From: Komarekiella atlantica HA4396-MV6
GTDB lineage: Bacteria > Cyanobacteriota > Cyanobacteriia > Cyanobacteriales > Nostocaceae
Length of the DNA: 64,000 bases
Direction: 5' to 3'
Assembly (NCBI GenBank): GCA_019359395.1
Contig: JAHHHK010000007.1
Coordinates: 62,001-126,000 of the forward strand
A program made the position numbers and the translations under genes. Positions 42,953-53,060 of the stretch are shown piece by piece (position 1 is the stretch's first letter; each line of letters opens with the position of its first letter). The notes beneath the pieces are model-generated. The model was not told the origin of the DNA. It did not search any database and saw nothing but the letters and a program-made list of their open reading frames with translations.

Positions 42953-43846
42953 TTAACTTTTACATTTTGCACCCTGCGGAGTAGCATCGGGGTAGAAGGT
43001 AATAATCGCCTTCTCTTTCCTCACAAAAACTGTGGGAAAAGATTTACCTGATTCGCGATCGCTTCCAGCGGAGCGTAGCTCATCGCGCACATTATAAATA
43101 CACGCTCCCTCAGTATTTCCTTGTAGTTTAAATATTCGGGTTGCATCTATAAGCATTTCTTCGGCGTTGCTAAGGTAGCCATAGCCTTTAATTACATCTG
43201 TTACCGTTCGGTTTTCCTGTTTAAGCACTACACCCATTGTATAAATTACACCAGGAACAACTTCCTCTCGCCCTTGATTATTTGGTAGGCGTCCGCCAAT
43301 TCCTTCATTTTGTAGCTGTAAATATCTGCCATGAAAATGCAAGCCGCCAATATCTTTAGCGTTATATATTTCACCACAAAAAATGTGTTCAAATCCCCGA
43401 CGTTTGAACCAGATATTAGTTAAATCTTCGACAAATTGCGCTTTTTTCCGACGCCCCGGACGCAATTCGCCACCGCTAACTTGCTGAAGTTTCTGTAATA
43501 CATCCGGGTAAAAGGATAACAATTGTTTAAATTTATTGCTAGTAACTCTTGTCCCAATAGGGCCACAGATTTGTAGTACAGCTTGGTCAAAAGAATTTAG
43601 CAGCGGTGGGGATGGTGTAATGTCTAATTTCTGTCCTGCGGGGAAGCCCACAGGAACAGGGTTATCTACATTATCAAAAAATGGCAGAAGTTGTGTATTG
43701 GGCTGAGACTGCGCGTCTACTGGATTTTGCCAGTTGAGTATGGATAGCAGTAGAATCACAAACACTCTTACAAACTTATGGTTTGCAGAATTGAGATGCA
43801 TAAATTCTAGATTAATTACTGAAATAATAGTCTCACAATAATACAC
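42953..43846 (-). CDS. Secreted hypothetical protein, EndoU-like candidate
   Basis: Signal peptide; IFCGEIYNAKDIGGLHFHGRYLQLQNEGIGGR is reminiscent of bacterial EndoU domains. Confidence 0.5.
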   Translation of the reverse strand: MYYCETIISVINLEFMHLNSANHKFVRVFVILLLSILNWQNPVDAQSQPNTQLLPFFDNVDNPVPVGFPAGQKLDITPSPPLLNSFDQAVLQICGPIGTRVTSNKFKQLLSFYPDVLQKLQQVSGGELRPGRRKKAQFVEDLTNIWFKRRGFEHIFCGEIYNAKDIGGLHFHGRYLQLQNEGIGGRLPNNQGREEVVPGVIYTMGVVLKQENRTVTDVIKGYGYLSNAEEMLIDATRIFKLQGNTEGACIYNVRDELRSAGSDRESGKSFPTVFVRKEKAIITFYPDATPQGAKCKS

Positions 43847-44024
43847 AAAGGCACAAAGTTACTGAGACTTTGTGCCTTTGTGTAAATTAAACAATATTTG
43901 GATAAGAAATTAGGTGTTATGAGTAGAGACGTTGCAATGCAACGTCTCTACAGTCAACGAGAATTGGTCGTTTTACCAAAAAGAAATCGGGTTTTTGCGA
44001 TTACTCTAGTTCCCTTTACCATGA

Positions 44025-44891
44025 TTAGGTTGCTCGATCAATTTTTTGCACTTCTTCATTAGATAGTGTCACATTGATTGCATGTATCGAGTCTTCGATA
44101 CTGGAAATTTTGCTCGCACCAGGAATTGGCAAAATAGAGGGCGACTTTGAACGCAACCACGCCAAAACAATATTATACACAGATACGCCTTTTTCCTTAG
44201 CTAACTGAGCGATCGCAGGAATATCTTGCAAGTTTTGATGGCGACGACTACCACCAAAAGGACTCCAAGGCAAAAATGTCAATCCTTCCTGTTCACAATA
44301 CTTCAATACACCGTCATTTTCTGGCTGTCGTTCCCAAGGGCTGTATTGATTTTGCACTGAGACAATATCTACCACATCCCGCGCCCGCTTAATTTGTTCA
44401 ACAGAAAAATTAGAAACTCCCACAAACCGAATCAAACCTGTTTCTACTGCTTCTTTTACTGGTGCAAGAGATTCTTCAATTGTGTAATTAGAATCGGGGG
44501 AATGGTATTGCCAAACATCAATAGGTTTAGCACCGCCCAAAGCTTCAAAGCTAACTCGAATTGTTTGGCGCAAATGTTCCGGGCTACCGTTGCGTGTCCA
44601 ACTCCCATCAGGACGCATCAAACCGCCTTTAGTTGCTACAATTACTTGGCTGATATCGCCCTTGTAACTGGTAAGTGCCTTATGAATTAGTTGCTCGTTA
44701 TGGTGCTTATCCGATTCATCTTTGCAGTAAGAATCAGCAGTGTCAATAAATGTAATACCCAAATCTAAGGCACGATGAATAACTGGGATTGATTGCGATT
44801 CTGGAGGGCGATTAGAGATTGACATCGGCATTCCACCCAAACCAATCGCACTCACAAAGATACCAGTTTTTCCTAGCTGTTTGGTTTCCAT
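44025..44891 (-). CDS. Aldo/keto reductase
   Basis: LGKTGIFVSAIGLGGMPM, FIDTADSY, IRFVGVSNFSVEQI, PIPGASKISSIEDS. Confidence 0.92.
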   Translation of the reverse strand: METKQLGKTGIFVSAIGLGGMPMSISNRPPESQSIPVIHRALDLGITFIDTADSYCKDESDKHHNEQLIHKALTSYKGDISQVIVATKGGLMRPDGSWTRNGSPEHLRQTIRVSFEALGGAKPIDVWQYHSPDSNYTIEESLAPVKEAVETGLIRFVGVSNFSVEQIKRARDVVDIVSVQNQYSPWERQPENDGVLKYCEQEGLTFLPWSPFGGSRRHQNLQDIPAIAQLAKEKGVSVYNIVLAWLRSKSPSILPIPGASKISSIEDSIHAINVTLSNEEVQKIDRAT

Positions 44892-45202
44892 ATTTATAGC
44901 CGTAATTTTTTGCCCTAATTATTTACTAGCTACTCAAATATTTTTTAATAATTCATCTATCCCAGGGTTATAGATTAATACAGTTTAGTGAAAATGTTTA
45001 TTAGACTTCTTGCAAAAATCGATTTTATGAAAATCAAACCACAGATAAACACTGATGAACACCGATAATTTATCTGTGGTTCTAATAAAAAACTAGGATT
45101 TTTTCAAGATATCTATTCATTTAGTATTTAGACTTGGTGATTACTAAACAGGCTAAGAGGGGAATACTTTACTAAGAGTTAAGTATTCCATACCAAGCAC
45201 TA

Positions 45203-46000
45203 ATGAAAATTGTAGAGGAAACCCATACCAGATTGCGGCTTAAACATCGACCGTTCAGATATTGGTCTATCGGATGGTGTATTTTTACTGTCTGTTTGAG
45301 TTTTTTGATTTACTGCACAGTTTTTGATTCTGCTTCAGCTAGTCTAACTTGCGTTCGCGTAGCGTCTCCTTCGGAGAATCGCTCCTCACCCAACCAAATT
45401 AACTGTGAATTGAAGCGGTTTAATTTGCTGGGAAGCATGGATAAACTGAAGATTTTTGATCCACAAGAAGCATACATCCTCACAAGCAGCGGTAGAAAGG
45501 GTGGAAAAAGCTATCAGGTTATTATTGTGACTCCATTAAGAGATTTTGCCCTGTTATCACACGTTAGCTATCAAGAAAATCAAGAAGTTGTTTTGAAAAT
45601 TAACAATTTTATCAATTCTAACCAGACTTCCCTATCAATACAGCAAAATCAGCGAAACTATATATTTTTCTTTAGCTTATTTCTATTAATTGTAATGGCG
45701 ATCGCTGCTTTTTTCGCCACATCACCTGTAACCAACTGCACTTTTTACAAAAGTTTGAATCAGGTATTTATAGAACGCAAAAGTTTGCGTGGCAACCAAA
45801 TAATTGAGCAGCCACTAGAATCAATTCTACATCTTGATATCCAAGAAAAACAATTTAAATACTCTAAGCTTTACCGAGTTGTAATTGTGCTGAAATCTGG
45901 CAAGGAGATACCAATTAACCCACAATATGCTGATGAAAAGAGCATCCGCCATGCACTTTTTAGAATCAACTCATTCCTCAAATCAGTTATCAGTGAATAG
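45203..46000 (+). CDS. Membrane-anchored hypothetical protein (two TM)
   Basis: 265-aa ORF; TM at ~28-48 and ~155-175. Confidence 0.6.
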   Translation: MKIVEETHTRLRLKHRPFRYWSIGWCIFTVCLSFLIYCTVFDSASASLTCVRVASPSENRSSPNQINCELKRFNLLGSMDKLKIFDPQEAYILTSSGRKGGKSYQVIIVTPLRDFALLSHVSYQENQEVVLKINNFINSNQTSLSIQQNQRNYIFFFSLFLLIVMAIAAFFATSPVTNCTFYKSLNQVFIERKSLRGNQIIEQPLESILHLDIQEKQFKYSKLYRVVIVLKSGKEIPINPQYADEKSIRHALFRINSFLKSVISE

Positions 46001-46037
46001 TTATTATTTGTCATTTTAACTATCCACTGAATCACAC

Positions 46038-47060
<1,023 letters not shown>

Positions 47061-47119
47061 TCATTATTGGCAGGCTTTCGATTGTACCTCAAATTGGGTA
47101 TTGGGGATTAGTCAAGAGT

Positions 47120-47184
47120 AGAGACGCGATTAATCGCGTCTGTACAGGAGTCAAGAGTAGAGACGCGATTAATCGCGTCTGTAA
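47120..47184. repeat. Two copies of the palindromic dispersed repeat TAGAGACGCGATTAATCGCGTCTGTA
   Basis: Also at 52921-52973 (2 copies), 58661-58687 and 63391-63442 (2 copies). Confidence 0.9.
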
Positions 47185-47457
47185 TTATTCCCCAGTTCCC
47201 AGCGATGCACTAAGCTTGTCGTACCCCTGCGGGGGGAAGCAAGCTATGCGGAGCGTCTCGTAAAGCCTGCGGCATAGCTACGCTTAGGGCGCAGCCTCAA
47301 AGTAGAGAAGAGAAGTGTTTTTATTTCTTATTCTCCAGTATTCTTCATTACTTTAATCATTTTTTCACATGTGCAAAGCAATACAGAAAAATGTGACAAG
47401 TTTGATACAAATTTGTTAAGAATAGTAACAACACTCGTAACAGGGAAAATATTTCTT

Positions 47458-48819
47458 ATGGTAAATTCGTTTGATAATAACCCACCTCATAAAGTAGTCG
47501 TCATTGGCGGTGGTTTTGGTGGACTTTATGCAGCAAAAACACTCGCTAAGGCTGCGGTAGACGTTACTGTTATCGATAAACGCAATTTTCATTTATTTCA
47601 ACCACTTTTGTACCAAGTCGCTACAGGTGCTTTATCTCCCGCTGATATTTCCTCACCTTTGCGTTCTGTACTCAGTAAGAGCAAAAATACAAAAGTGTTG
47701 CTGGGAGAAGTGAATGATATTGATTCAGAAGCCCAAAAAGTGCTTGTGGGTGGCGAAGCAATACCTTACGATACGTTAATTGTTGCTACAGGCGCTAAGC
47801 ATTCCTATTTTGGTAAAGACAATTGGGAAGAGTTTGCTCCTGGTTTGAAAACGGTAGAAGATGCAATAGAAATGCGTCGCCGAATCTTTACAGCTTTTGA
47901 AGCCGCAGAGAAGGAAACAGATCCAGTAAAACGCCGTGCCTGGTTAACTTTTGTTATTGTTGGTGGTGGCCCGACTGGTGTAGAATTAGCAGGTGCGATC
48001 GCAGAGTTAGCAAATCAAACCCTCAAAGAAGATTTCCGCAACATCGACACAACAGACACCAGAATTTTGCTCCTAGAAGGGATGGATCGCATCTTGCCAC
48101 CCTTTGCACCAGAGTTATCACAAGAAGCGGAAGCATCTCTGACGCGGTTGGGGGTAATTGTCCAGACAAAAACAATGGTAACTAATATTGAAAATGATCT
48201 TGTCACCCTTAAACAAGGCGATGAAGTTAAAGAAATTGCCTCCAAAACGGTATTATGGGCAGCAGGTGTGAAAGCTTCAGCAATGGGAAAAGTGTTAGCA
48301 GAAAGCACAGGTGTTGAATGCGATCGCGCTGGACGTGTTATTGTCGAACCAGACTTGAGTATTAAGGGATATGCCAATATCTTTGTGATTGGCGACTTAG
48401 CAAATTTTTCGCATCAAAATGGCAAACCTTTACCTGGTGTTGCACCTGTAGCTAAGCAGGAAGGAGAATATGTAGCAACACTAATTAAAAAGCGGCTTGA
48501 AGATAAAATTTTGCCCCCATTTTATTACAATGACCAGGGTAGTTTAGCGATGATTGGGCAAAATCATGCTGTTGTAGATTTTGGCTTTATTAAACTTAAA
48601 GGTTTCTTGGGATGGCTGTTTTGGTTATTGATTCATATCTACTTTTTAATTGAATTTGACAACAAATTAGTAGTAATGATTCAGTGGGTATGGAATTATT
48701 TCACCCGCAATCGTGGAGCAAGATTGATTACGGGACAAGAATCACTAACGCAGTTAGAAATTGACAACAGCAGTAATTCTTACACATCAGCAAATAATAA
48801 ACAGCCGATAAACGTTTAG
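47458..48819 (+). CDS. Type II NAD(P)H dehydrogenase (NDH-2)
   Basis: KVVVIGGGFGGLYAAKTLAKAAVDVTVIDKRNFHLFQPLLYQVATGALSPADISSPLR, VIVGGGPTGVELAGA. Confidence 0.93.
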   Translation: MVNSFDNNPPHKVVVIGGGFGGLYAAKTLAKAAVDVTVIDKRNFHLFQPLLYQVATGALSPADISSPLRSVLSKSKNTKVLLGEVNDIDSEAQKVLVGGEAIPYDTLIVATGAKHSYFGKDNWEEFAPGLKTVEDAIEMRRRIFTAFEAAEKETDPVKRRAWLTFVIVGGGPTGVELAGAIAELANQTLKEDFRNIDTTDTRILLLEGMDRILPPFAPELSQEAEASLTRLGVIVQTKTMVTNIENDLVTLKQGDEVKEIASKTVLWAAGVKASAMGKVLAESTGVECDRAGRVIVEPDLSIKGYANIFVIGDLANFSHQNGKPLPGVAPVAKQEGEYVATLIKKRLEDKILPPFYYNDQGSLAMIGQNHAVVDFGFIKLKGFLGWLFWLLIHIYFLIEFDNKLVVMIQWVWNYFTRNRGARLITGQESLTQLEIDNSSNSYTSANNKQPINV

Positions 48820-49188
48820 GAATACTCGACAAAATAAACTATCCCACAGTTTCATGCTGTAGACTTATTCCAAAAGCGAAGTGAAGCATCTAATGAGATT
48901 CTGAGCTTCGCTTTTTTATGCTCAGAATGCAAATCAGGCATTTGTTGAGTTGCAGTACTCTAACTCAATCAATAAACTGAGATTTGAAATTTGTCAGAGA
49001 AAAAGTTTGATGTGTATTTGCGTTAGCGTAATGTTATACTAATTTTTGTTTTTGCAAATATTCTAAGGGAGTTACATAACAGTGACACGTTGGTAGAACA
49101 AACACACGAATCAGTTTCATCGCTTCAGTCGGGCAAAATGCTCGAAAAATCTGATTGTCTGTTTGCTGTCATTGCTTTAGGAGTCACT

Positions 49189-50085
49189 ATGAATAATATT
49201 CCTTCCTCTTATTTGGATAAAATTCGTACTGTTTACACGAATATTTCTTTTGACCATCTGGATTTCAATCAAGATGGAATGGTCAATGATGTGGTAGTGG
49301 TTAACCATCAGCTTGTCTGTCGCTTTGCTAAAAAAGATTGGGGAAAACAAGTCCTTTCCCATGAAGCCAAAGTCTTGAAAGTGGTGCAACGCTATATTGA
49401 TTTACCCGTTCCCCGCTTTGAACACTTGGAAGAAGGTTTTGTTTCTTATCAATATCTCAAAGGTGAACCGCTTTCGCGTAACACTCTGCTGAAGTTAAGC
49501 CAAACCGCACAAGCCCGTGTTATCTCTCAACTTGCAACATATCACCAACAATTACACAATATTCCAACTGAAGTTTTAGCCGAAGCTGGGATATCCTTAT
49601 CTGATGCTGCGCGATCGCTTAAAGATTGGTTGCAGTTGTACGAAGAAGTTCAGGAAACTCTCTTTCCTCACCTTTGGCGTCACCAGCAAACTTGGATAGA
49701 TGAACTATTTGCGCCTGTGGTTTCAGGGAAACTTGACCTAAGCTACACACCTGTACTTATTGACGGTGATTTGCCTATGTATCACATCCTCTTTGACCCT
49801 GAATTACAATGCATTAGCGGCATTATCGACTTTGGTGTCGCTGGCTTAGGTGACCCCGCTTGCGATATTGCCACCCAACTGGGTAATTATGGAGAAAATA
49901 TTGTGCAGCGTATGGAAAGTGACTATCCAATGTTAGGGAATGTAATCGACCGTGCACGTTTTTGGGTAGGCACACTTGAGCTGCAATGGGCGTTAATTGG
50001 AGTGAAGCACAACGATGTCTCACTGTCGTTAGCACATATTGGTTGGGCTAGGGAGGTTCAACCTGTTGGGACGATATTAAGTTGA
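49189..50085 (+). CDS. Aminoglycoside phosphotransferase-family (APH) kinase
   Basis: PVLIDGDLPMYHILFDPELQCISGIIDFGVAGLGDPACDIA. Confidence 0.85.
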   Translation: MNNIPSSYLDKIRTVYTNISFDHLDFNQDGMVNDVVVVNHQLVCRFAKKDWGKQVLSHEAKVLKVVQRYIDLPVPRFEHLEEGFVSYQYLKGEPLSRNTLLKLSQTAQARVISQLATYHQQLHNIPTEVLAEAGISLSDAARSLKDWLQLYEEVQETLFPHLWRHQQTWIDELFAPVVSGKLDLSYTPVLIDGDLPMYHILFDPELQCISGIIDFGVAGLGDPACDIATQLGNYGENIVQRMESDYPMLGNVIDRARFWVGTLELQWALIGVKHNDVSLSLAHIGWAREVQPVGTILS

Positions 50086-50159
50086 GTAGAGGTTTTACAA
50101 TCCTTCTCGGATAAACGCTTTTCACCTAAATTAGATGTAGGGTGTAAAAAATAAACTGA

Positions 50160-51473
50160 ATGAAAGCAATCGCTTCTGATCTTGCATCTATCGTCGGCGA
50201 AGAAAATGCTGTTTGCCTTTGGGAAAATATTGAACTTAGTCAGCAAAAAGGTATCCAACAGGCGATCGCTAACGAGAAGCCGCAAAGCGTCTACGCTTGT
50301 GAAAACGTTCCCAGTTGTATCGTCTATCCCCGTACCCAAGAACAACTAGCCGCAGTCATCGCAACGGCTCACCGTAATAACTGGCGTGTTCTACCCTGCG
50401 GTAGTGGTAGTAAACTCAGTTGGGGTGGTTTAGCTAAAAACATTGATGTCGTAGTTAGTACAGAACGCATCAACCAACTGATTGAACACGCTGTTGGCGA
50501 TTTGACTATCACGGTAGAAGCTGGGATGAAGTTCTCTCGTCTCCAAGCGATTTTGGCAGATTCTCGCCAATTTCTCGCTCTTGACCCTGCTAAGCCAGAG
50601 TTAGCAACCATTGGTGGTATTGTGGCCACAGCTGATACAGGTTCCTGGCGACAGCGTTATGGCGGCGTGCGCGACCAGCTGTTGGGAATTACCTTTGTGC
50701 GTGCTGATGGACAAATCGCCAAAGCTGGGGGACGAGTAGTCAAAAATGTTGCCGGATATGACTTGATGAAGTTGTTTACTGGGTCTTACGGCACATTGGG
50801 AATCATTAGTCAAGTGACGTTTCGTGTTTATCCGTTACAGGAGGCATCGGGGACAGTAGTATTGACTGGCATGGCGGAGGCTGTATCTCAAGCTGCTGAT
50901 ATTCTCCGAGGTTCGGCATTAACGCCAACCCAAGCTGATTTACTATCAATTAAACTGGTGTCTGGCTTAGGTTTGGGTAAAGGATTAGGATTAATTGCTC
51001 GTTTTCAAAGTATTGGTGAAAGTGTCAAGGAACAGTCAAATCGACTTTTAGAAGTAGGGCAAAAGTTGGGGTTAGATGGGGTAATTTATTCAGATGGGGA
51101 TGAAGCTACTCTATGGCAGAGATTGCGAGAATGTATGCATTCTTTTCCCACAAAGTCTGTAATTACTTGCAAAATAGGAGTATTACCCACTGCTGCTGTG
51201 GAGATTTTGACTCAGGTGGAGTTGGGTGTGATTCACATTAGTAGTGGTTTGGGGATTTTGCAGCTGGATAGTCAAAGTCAGGTTTTGGAAGTGCGCGATC
51301 GCATTCAAGCTAATAATGGTTTTCTAACCATTTTAGAAGCACCAGTGACGGTTAAACAACAAGTAGATGTTTGGGGTTACACTGACAATGCTTTGCCGTT
51401 GATGCGACGAATTAAGGAACAGTTTGATAGTAAGAATATTTTGAGTCCGGGTCGGTTTGTGGGTGGAATTTAA
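50160..51473 (+). CDS. glcE: FAD-binding oxidoreductase, glycolate oxidase subunit GlcE-like
   Basis: VYPRTQEQLAAVIATAHRNNWRVLPCGSGSKLSWGG...YGGVRDQLLGITFVRADGQIAKAGGRVVKNVAGYDLMKL. Confidence 0.92.
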   Translation: MKAIASDLASIVGEENAVCLWENIELSQQKGIQQAIANEKPQSVYACENVPSCIVYPRTQEQLAAVIATAHRNNWRVLPCGSGSKLSWGGLAKNIDVVVSTERINQLIEHAVGDLTITVEAGMKFSRLQAILADSRQFLALDPAKPELATIGGIVATADTGSWRQRYGGVRDQLLGITFVRADGQIAKAGGRVVKNVAGYDLMKLFTGSYGTLGIISQVTFRVYPLQEASGTVVLTGMAEAVSQAADILRGSALTPTQADLLSIKLVSGLGLGKGLGLIARFQSIGESVKEQSNRLLEVGQKLGLDGVIYSDGDEATLWQRLRECMHSFPTKSVITCKIGVLPTAAVEILTQVELGVIHISSGLGILQLDSQSQVLEVRDRIQANNGFLTILEAPVTVKQQVDVWGYTDNALPLMRRIKEQFDSKNILSPGRFVGGI

Positions 51474-51531
51474 TTTAAACGAACCGCAGAGGCGCTGAGG
51501 ACTCAGAGATAGAGAGGGGAGAGGAATAAAT

Positions 51532-52890
51532 ATGCAAGTTTCGTCGGAAAATTCTGTTAATAATACGGCTAGTTTAAAGAATTTGAAGGGGTTTGATGAT
51601 CATCATCCGCCTGAGCCGAAGTTGATTGATAGTTGTGTGCATTGTGGGTTTTGTCTTTCGACTTGTCCCAGTTATCGGGTGCTTGGTAAGGAGATGGATT
51701 CTCCTAGGGGACGCATCTATTTAATGGATGCAATTAATGAGGGTGAGATTGCTCTGAATACGGCAACGGTGGAACATTTTGATTCTTGTTTGGGGTGTCT
51801 TGCTTGTGTGACGACTTGTCCTTCTGGGGTGCAATATGATAAGTTAATTTCTGCAACTCGTCACCAAGTTGAACGGAATTATCCTCGGAGTTTATTAGAT
51901 ACACTGTTTCGTAAATTAATCTTTTCTCTGTTTCCCTATCCCAACCTTTTACGAGTTTTATTAGTACCGTTACTGGTTTATCAAAAGTTGGGTTTTGCTA
52001 AGTTCTTTCGCGCTACGGGGTTACTTAAGAAAATATCGCCTCGTTTGGCAGCAATGGAATCAATTCTGCCAGAAATTACTCTCAAATCTTTTCAAGATAA
52101 TTTGCCTACTGTTATCCCAGCGCAAGGCGAGAAGCGCTACAGAGTTGGGGTAATTTTGGGATGTGTGCAACGGCTGTTGTTCTCTCCAGTCAATGAAGCA
52201 ACGGTGCGGGTTTTAACGGCGAATGGTTGTGAAGTTGTTATCCCCAAATCTCAAGGTTGTTGTGCGGCGCTTCCTGAACACCAAGGACAAACTGAACAGG
52301 CGCAAGCTTTAGCTAGGCAGATGATTGATAGTTTTGCCAAGACTGATGTAGATTTTGTGATTATCAATGCTGCTGGTTGCGGTCATACTTTGAAAGAATA
52401 CGGTCACATATTAGAAGATGACCTAGAATATCGAGAAAGAGCTAAGGAGTTTGCAGCTAAGGTAAAAGATGCTCAAGAGTTTTTAGCAACTGTTGGGTTA
52501 ACAACTAAACTTTCACCGCTGACTGATAAACCCTTGAATTTAGTTTATCAAGATGCCTGTCATTTATTGCATGGACAAAAGATTAGTGTGCAACCACGTC
52601 AATTGTTGCGGCAAATTCCAGGGGTGAAATTACGAGAACCAATAGATGCAGCTTTGTGTTGTGGCAGTGCGGGGGTTTACAATATGCTGCAACCGGAAGT
52701 CGCTGATGAATTGGGTCAGCAAAAAGTGCAGAATTTGTTAAATACTGGTGCCGAGTTAATTGCTTCTGCAAATCCTGGTTGTACTTTGCAAATTACTAAG
52801 CATTTAAAGTTGCAGGGTAAGAAGATTTTAGTAATTCATCCGATGGAGTTGTTGGATTATGCGATTCGAGGGGAGAAGTTGAAAATTTAA
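51532..52890 (+). CDS. glcF: Fe-S glycolate oxidase subunit GlcF-like
   Basis: CVHCGFCLSTCPSY, CLGCLACVTTCPSGVQYDKLI, two CCG-type motifs. Confidence 0.93.
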   Translation: MQVSSENSVNNTASLKNLKGFDDHHPPEPKLIDSCVHCGFCLSTCPSYRVLGKEMDSPRGRIYLMDAINEGEIALNTATVEHFDSCLGCLACVTTCPSGVQYDKLISATRHQVERNYPRSLLDTLFRKLIFSLFPYPNLLRVLLVPLLVYQKLGFAKFFRATGLLKKISPRLAAMESILPEITLKSFQDNLPTVIPAQGEKRYRVGVILGCVQRLLFSPVNEATVRVLTANGCEVVIPKSQGCCAALPEHQGQTEQAQALARQMIDSFAKTDVDFVIINAAGCGHTLKEYGHILEDDLEYRERAKEFAAKVKDAQEFLATVGLTTKLSPLTDKPLNLVYQDACHLLHGQKISVQPRQLLRQIPGVKLREPIDAALCCGSAGVYNMLQPEVADELGQQKVQNLLNTGAELIASANPGCTLQITKHLKLQGKKILVIHPMELLDYAIRGEKLKI

Positions 52891-52920
52891 GGCGGGAGAT
52901 AGGAGTCAAGGGTCAAGAAG

Positions 52921-52973
52921 TAGAGACGCGATTAATCGCGTCTGTACAAAACGTGATTAATCGCGTCTGTACA
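52921..52973. repeat. Two copies of palindromic repeat GACGCGATTAATCGCGTCTGTAC
   Basis: Direct reading. Confidence 0.9.
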
Positions 52974-53060
52974 AAAGTCAAGGGTCATCATTAATAATTC
53001 TCCCTTGTCTCCCAGTCCCCCACTCCCCTAGCCCACTCCTTTGCAAAGACGGAACAGAGG

